Origin: Saccoglossus kowalevskii | Lineage: Eukaryota > Hemichordata > Enteropneusta > Harrimaniidae | Direction: 5' to 3' | DNA length: 64,000 nucleotides | Assembly: GCF_000003605.2 (NCBI RefSeq) | Contig: NW_003152254.1 | Coordinates: 319,882 to 383,881 of the forward strand | In this document: one piece after another, positions 58,791-64,000 of the stretch | How the letters are laid out: every line of letters begins with the position of its first letter | Numbering within the stretch: position 1 is the first letter of the stretch | Made by a program: the position numbers and the translations under genes | The notes under the pieces: generated by a model | Told to the model about the DNA's origin: nothing | What the model saw: the letters and a program-made list of their open reading frames with translations, nothing else | Database searches by the model: none

Positions 58791-60581
58791 TTATTGAAAA
58801 ATGTGACTCGAAAACCCATAATCTTAATATTTATATATTGGAAAAGAAATAATATTTGCGGTGAATACAAAAAGTCAGTTATACTACAGAGAAAGTGAAA
58901 TTGAAATACTACATGATGAATAACTAAATTATTTGATAAACTCGTCATAAATGTTTCACAAATGAAGAAGTTTGGTTTTCTACAGCAGTCCACTCATCGT
59001 CAATTTTATTTGTATTCATATTTCCCAAACAATGTCTTCCAGTCATTTATATACATAAAATGAAGATATATTTTTTATTTGCAACGTATCATTACGACAG
59101 GGGTGGATGTTAGCTGCATAACATACTCTTCCCATCTGGCAGAACACAAGCTAGTCATAACTAAATCCTCTTTTATACCATGGTGATTGGTGGAGTTCTT
59201 GACAGACTGGGGGGGGGGAATGTTGATTTGATTCAAATTTTGGAATACAGCGTTCTAGTTGTGAATATAGAAGCAACTAAAATATGATCTGAAAAGAAGA
59301 AAATATTTGGAATCATTACGAGTGCAGTGTTGTATTTAAAAGCATTAAATTATTGAACACCATATAATACTTCGAAGATAAAAACGCCTGACAGAAGAGT
59401 GCAGTCATTCCACTACAAGGTAGGAAGAACTACACTGCAAGGTAAAAGAACATTTATTTGGAACAGGAAATGATACCAATAGAGCTAAACGTCATATAAC
59501 ATAAAATTTCAGCAACTGTTCAGGGATGTAAGTTATTATGTCGACAAATGAAACAAATGGCATTGCTTCTGGCAAGCGAACAAAATTGACATTTGATGAA
59601 AATCGGTGGGTGTTCGGGTTGTAGATCAGAAGTGGTGTTTTGAAGAGGACTGATTTTAACACCAGTAGTATAGATTGCGATAACAGTTCTGACAACAGAA
59701 CGGGTGTGCTCCTAGACGTGTTGCTGCCTGTGAGTATAAAGCTGGTGCTTCCGGTTGGCATGCAAACTATTAATTTAAAGAGAAACCAAACGCGATGGAT
59801 CAGAGGCAGCGGAAAACGAGATTTGAGTCATTCTGGAAATTGGCCAATGAATTGGATTCTGACAGTAGAACAGACATGTGGATTTTCTTTGTAAAGTATC
59901 TTTGTGTATCAGATATGCACTTGGCAGATATGACATCTTTCATAGAATTGTTTCAGTAGATGGTAATGAACGTTTTCGTATGGCCATGCAAAGCCTTCGG
60001 ATATGTAACAATTAGTCAGTCAATAATTTAGGCAGGGGAACAGTTGTAATTGCAATATGTTGGTAATTTTACTCATTTCTTATATTGCTTGTAATTTGTA
60101 GGCTTCAAAAGTTATTTTTAGTAGATATAATGAGTATGTGATTTAATACGATAGCCTAAAATGGCGTCAATGTCAAATGTTTGATATATGCCTTAGGTTT
60201 TAAATAGAAATCTTTTAATTACGACAAAGAAACAAATATGGCTGGCATCGCATTGGGAGCAGGATGTGTTCACTCATTTCGAAACATCCGACATGACTTT
60301 TTGTTTACCATGGAGTTCATTTGTCCATCTCTGATTCGACTGTGTTGTGTACTGTGTTGTTTTAATGTGGATTGTACGATTATTGTCAGTCGTGTGTTTC
60401 GTGTTTTTATATTACTTGTGTTAAACGATCTATGATTGGGTATGTTGTTTTCAATTATGTAAAAGTTCATAAATATGGGGATGAATTTCGGGGCCGTTCA
60501 CATAGAATCCGCACCCACAAGGGGACTAATAATTACCTGAACAAACTATAGAGAACTTTCATCTCGAGTCTACGCGTTTCG
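58791..60581. other. Intergenic region left of VC5
   Basis: Mostly featureless AT-rich sequence. A coding-like but unidentified fragment is noted at 59538-59959. Confidence 0.45.
59538..59959 (+). pseudogene. Coding-like fragment, unidentified
   Basis: Two short plus-strand readings have protein-like composition: 59538-59624 (28 codons starting MSTNETNGIASGKRTKLTF) and 59795-59959 (54 codons, containing RFESFWKLANELDSDSRTDM). Between them another frame reads SSIDCDNSSDNRTGVLLD and is followed by a GTGAGT donor-like site. They could be pieces of an old transposon gene or of a host gene with introns. No family is recognised. Confidence 0.2.
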
Positions 60582-60655
60582 TCACACAAAAAGTGAACTA
60601 AGTGCTATTGTTGAAATAATCAAAACAAAACTGACGACTTTCTTTGCTACACCAC
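60582..60655 (-). CDS. VC5 C-terminal hydrophobic tail exon
   Basis: This 74-nt terminal exon has acceptor TTTCAG and is entered in phase 1. It reads S-GVAKKVVSFVLIISTIALSS and then LFV, with a TGA stop. The S-G-V-A start and the hydrophobic run reaching the stop suggest GPI attachment; the two Lys just before the run also suit a membrane boundary. It lies only 161 bp from the C exon. Confidence 0.86.
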
Positions 60656-60816
60656 CTGAAAGGAATAAAATCATCAATGAGTAGACAATATTTACAAATG
60701 GTCACCGAAATTTCGTTGTGACTGAGAAAACAAAGTGACTTATGTTTTGTTTAAGAACCTAATTTGCAAAAATGACAGTTATTCAGTTATTCAATTTAGA
60801 ATCACAAGCAACTTAC

Positions 60817-61137
60817 TGGTATTTAAAACGACAGACTCATATTTTCGTTTCCATTCCAACAATCGGGTATCTTGGAATCCTTCACACTTGAGGACCGCAT
60901 TGTGGTCAGACAGTGTCGGTACGATCACCACTGTGCTGTATGAATCGAACGTTCCGTCATCGTTTTCAGTAAAAGATTCACTCTCTGGTGGCACTTTCTC
61001 ATTACTCAAGTACCAATTAAGCTCTGCTATCGGTTTGCCACGTGTTCCCTCACAGTCGAATGAAATAGGCTCCCCTGGAGGTGCCCATACGTAATCACCA
61101 GCATTATATTTGAGAATATCAATAAATTCCACCATAT
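60817..61137 (-). CDS. VC5 C-type Ig exon
   Basis: This 321-nt exon is phase 1-1, with acceptor TTTGCAG and donor GTAAGT at 60816-60811. The domain has the first Cys in ISFDCEGTRGKPIA, the Trp in ELNWYLSNEKV, a DGTF turn, and the second Cys in AVLKCEGFQDTR. It is the most divergent C domain of the cluster but keeps the V[ED]x[IV]DI opening and the WYL core. Confidence 0.9.
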
Positions 61138-61704
61138 CTGCAAATAAAAACAAACGTGATGGCGTTTTCTTTTCCTTCAATGTGCGCTGACTGGCTGACA
61201 TACTCACCTACGTGTACCTATTCACTCCACTCACTCACACATCCGATCTCATCATATTGTCTCCATTTCCATTCAACGTATTAGTCCCTTCCTTGTTATC
61301 CCATCCGTCACCCATTAAGTGTACATATGCACCTCCACCGTGAAATAATTTTAAGCCACAACGGCTAATGCTAAATTTTCTTAGCCCAATTAGCAATCTG
61401 TTTCGTTATGAAAGATTTTTTTTTTTTTTCAAATTCATATAAGCAGACAGCTTTTATTAGACAATATGCTCTCCTGGTATCTAATATACGTTTCTGTGGG
61501 TATTGACATATTTTTAATTAATGACCATTCTTTTTAGAATAATTCTTGTTTTGAATATTTTTTCATTGCACTTTTGAGGTAAACCAAATTATTTCTTCAT
61601 TGTCTAGCGAGGGGTTAGTGAAAGCATGATGGATCTTCGGATCTTCTATCATCTATCTACCAACTAACACATACGTCCGCCAGATGAATTGTGATTATAC
61701 TTAC
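61138..61704 (-). other. VC5 intron 2
   Basis: A 567-bp intron, donor GTAAGT, acceptor TTTGCAG. It contains a T-rich homopolymer near 61418. Nothing else is seen. Confidence 0.75.
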
Positions 61705-62076
61705 AATACACAATTAACTCTGTGTCCCCTTCACCATACGCCTTTGACAAATAAAAGTTGACTTCGCAAGTGTACAAACCGTCTTCTTTTAACGTCACCT
61801 GATGAATGAGAATGTCGCCACGTGACCCCGTGTGTTCGATTCTGTTACCGAAAGGCCCGTAATACAACGGCTCGTTGTCGTCAGTTTTACTCATAATGAC
61901 AATCTCTTCATTTGCGTCCGCTGGTTGGAACAGCCACGTGATTATCACATTCTCCTTGTAGTAGTCAGGATATTCGTAGTTGCACATCAGACCCACGGTA
62001 TCGCCGTATACGGTCTCACGAATCTCGTACGTACTGACCCGTATTTCCGACTGTTGTGCGTAACATAACGCAATAC
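61705..62076 (-). CDS. VC5 V-type Ig exon
   Basis: This 372-nt exon is phase 1-1, with acceptor TTTCATAG and donor GTAAGT at 61704-61699. The leader end (GIALCYAQ) is followed by a V-set domain with Cys at exon residue 32 (GLMCNYEY), Trp at 48 (VIITWLF), Arg at 79 (FGNRIEHTGS), Asp at 99 (KEDGLYTC) and Cys at 104. The closing strand YGEGDTELIVY has the G-x-G-x-T-x-L-x-V spacing of a J segment. It is the V domain of a complete four-exon gene of 271 residues. Confidence 0.92.
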
Positions 62077-63264
62077 CTATGAAATAATGAATTCAACATG
62101 AGTATGGTCATAATAAACTCATCCCAAGTTTTGCTGTAGATTCGTTTTGAAGTGGACAACTATTTCAGTCAGGTTTTAGATTAAAGCTAGGAGTCGTCAC
62201 TTGCGCATGCGTCAGATGGCCACAGCGTGTCATTGTTTAAAAACAAACGTCTACCCATGAGCCTTTGCGTCTTTAGCGTGTGTTGTTATCGTCTCTTGGG
62301 ACTCAAATCGCGCGCGTGCGCAGGTGACGACCCTCCCCCTTTAAAGTGTTTAATTATTTAGCTGATAGGTAAGGTCCCAAATCGGAATGACGTTAAAAAG
62401 ACATGTTGCTGCGCACATGCACATCATTTTGCTATATTCCGACCGAGGGAATTTGTTGGCCTGTGAGAAAACAGCGGGTTTTTATACTTGAAATTTGAAT
62501 GGAGCGAAGAAATGTGCAGTGCACGTGTCTCATAAACAAAATAGTTTCATTTGATTGAAGTAATTTCACTGAATTAGACACAATAGCGGTATAAGCGAGC
62601 CATTGGTATCCGTGTCAGAAATGAAATTCACTAAAACCCAACATAATTTGCTGTCTAGGGCAGCTGGTAGAAAATGTTTGCCACTAAACAATAAGTAACA
62701 AAAAAATAAATAAACAACTTGAAAAACATGCTTGTACCTTTTATAGTCAGGTGTTACATATAGTTATTCATTAACCATCATGGAATGCAATGGGGGTCAA
62801 CCTAGCTAACAACACGGGTATTCGTGCAAAAAAACATGTCTACCTCGCTAACACTAAGACCAGCGAGACACACGGCAACAATAAATAGTATGTCAAATAA
62901 GAAAATAGTTCCGGGCAACTTGAAATTTGCATTTTTTACCAAAACGTGATGGCAACATTTTCGCCGGTTTTTTCGCTTTTTTTTACCACCCTCTTAAAAA
63001 GTCGTTCGTTTTGGGGTATGTGTATGAAGACGCCATGGTTGATTTCATCCCAACGCACTATTTCTCAACGCAACCGTCTAAGTTCAAACGCCTGCACAGC
63101 CTACGAGAAACGTATGACATGCCTTGTTTAGCGACACGAGTATGATTCGTTTTGAAATGGCAGACAATGAATGTAGTAAATTTTATAGCACAGACGTAGA
63201 TTGTAATAGCCCATGTAAATTATGCATCGATTTAACAACTGCTATAATATCAATGTAAACTCAC
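62077..63264 (-). other. VC5 intron 1
   Basis: A 1.2-kb intron, much shorter than in VC2 and VC4. It carries one reverse-oriented family A MITE (62181-62344). Confidence 0.75.
62181..62344 (-). mobile_element. Family A TTAA-flanked MITE, reverse orientation
   Basis: 164 bp with TTAA at both edges. It reads as the reverse complement of copies such as 47082-47244: gtcgtcacttgcgcatgcgt, then gtctacccatgagcctttgc, then gcgtgcgcaggtgacgaccc. Confidence 0.83.
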
Positions 63265-63313
63265 CTGTTACAGCGACAATAACTTTCAGAAGCACTCTGG
63301 TCGAATTCGCCAT
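63265..63313 (-). CDS. VC5 signal-peptide exon (start of VC5)
   Basis: The first coding exon reads MANSTRVLLKVIVAVT and then G|GTGAGT, ending in phase 1. With the V exon start (GIALCYA) it makes a clear secretion signal. The ATG is in frame, and TATAAAAA lies 37-44 bp upstream. Confidence 0.88.
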
Positions 63314-64000
63314 TTTGTCTTTGATACTATGCAAATATGTGACGATTTGTTTTTATACCCTGCTGCGCTGTATTTGATTTTCAGTAGCTCGGAGTCATAG
63401 TCTGTCACGTGATCTTTTAGGTCGGGCTCAAAGTTCGTGTAAGGACGCGCTGTGTCCCGTCCCTGTGTAATATTAATTTCTAACAAAATTTGCACAATAC
63501 TACATGACGTATTATTATTTAGTTATTTATTTGTTTATTTATTAATTCATTATTTATTTAATTTATCACGTTTTTTTTTTGTCGTCAACAATACAGAAAT
63601 AATTTATAAGTTTTGGCCACCGCTCCTATCTATACATGTTATCTGAACTGATGCCTGTGTATCAAAAAAGGTATTTACGTCATACATACGCGATTTTCAA
63701 TCAAATCAATCACAATTCAAGACAAAAAACAAATGTTCCTCTGTCAGATATTTGCACATTTGTAAATAAACGGGCGTAGCGTTGTTTTACAATCAAATGA
63801 TTTAATCTCTTGTTTCACAATAGTAGATCTTTTGTCTTGACGCAGTAGAGGGGGGGGGGAAAGTGTCAAAAATATCTCTTTAAATATGCGCTTGCAACTT
63901 TTAAGATAATTTTACTGAACGTTGGAATTTAGCCCAAATAATAGTTGGCCTTGTATCGTAGAATTATTTTCGACATGTTTGTGGCCATGACCTCAAGCCT
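63314..64000. other. VC5 upstream region
   Basis: It contains the TATA-like box, a CACGTG at 63406-63411 and an ATGCAAAT at 63329-63336. Beyond 63500 only T- and A-rich sequence is seen. Confidence 0.5.
63350..63357 (-). promoter_or_regulatory. Putative VC5 TATA box
   Basis: On the minus strand, GGGTATAAAAACAAATCG places TATAAAAA 37 bp before the ATG. A start site about 25-30 bp downstream would leave a very short leader. CACGTGAT at 63404-63411 lies further upstream. Confidence 0.4.

Noticed and set aside
54960-58800. Long frames encoding repeats of TDIIGCSNAL and EQPMISVSAF
   Set aside because: They follow from a stop-free 30-bp satellite whose length is a multiple of three. They are open on both strands, with no start context or neighbouring exons.
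63329-63336. Octamer ATGCAAAT just before the VC5 start, as in vertebrate Ig promoters
   Set aside because: It lies between the TATA-like box and the ATG rather than upstream, is absent near VC2 and VC4 starts, and an 8-mer of this composition is expected by chance in 64 kb.

Overview
The window is animal DNA: AT-rich, intron-rich, with long introns, a mariner transposon, many small palindromic DNA elements (MITEs), microsatellites and satellite arrays, plus two assembly gaps (15721-16272 and 57715-58510). Nothing fixes the species. The gene content (a tandem cluster of nectin/CADM-like V plus C2/I-set immunoglobulin genes) and the base composition suit an invertebrate deuterostome such as a hemichordate, cephalochordate or echinoderm. 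That placement is an inference.

The main content is a cluster of five immunoglobulin-superfamily loci, all on the minus strand, here called VC1 to VC5 from left to right. The canonical gene has four short exons: signal peptide, V-type Ig domain, C2/I-set-type Ig domain, and a tiny last exon encoding a hydrophobic C-terminal tail and stop. All splice junctions are phase 1. VC2 (26126 down to 20671), VC4 (53415 down to 45583) and VC5 (63313 down to 60582) are complete and read out to about 263, 271 and 271 residues. VC3 (40809 down to 38788) has V, C and tail, but no signal exon could be found. VC1 is unusual: one V exon (15252-15620) is followed downstream by three successive C-plus-tail cassettes (8844-9161 with 8283-8350; 4857-5174 with 4518-4585; 76-393 with its tail beyond the window). 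This layout could give one V domain a choice of three membrane-proximal domains. The tails end within a few residues of the hydrophobic run, so the products are probably GPI-anchored or at least lack a cytoplasmic domain.

Layout: 1-9350 holds the three VC1 cassettes in a tandemly duplicated block of about 4 to 4.8 kb, with old MITE copies at matching places. 9350-15250 is the VC1 intron. 15252-15620 is the VC1 V exon, followed by a gap. 17172-18418 is a decayed mariner. 20671-26126 is VC2. 26127-38787 is intergenic and holds four tandem repeat arrays or clusters. 38788-40809 is VC3. 45583-53415 is VC4, whose first intron carries a probable plus-strand exon of an unrelated membrane protein (50606-51016) and three microsatellites. 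54831-58790 is a 30-bp satellite of about 4 kb. 60582-63313 is VC5, with a TATA-like promoter just outside.

VC3 and VC4 are a recent duplicate pair. The three VC1 cassettes are an older triplication: one MITE family predates it, and another is nested in only one copy.
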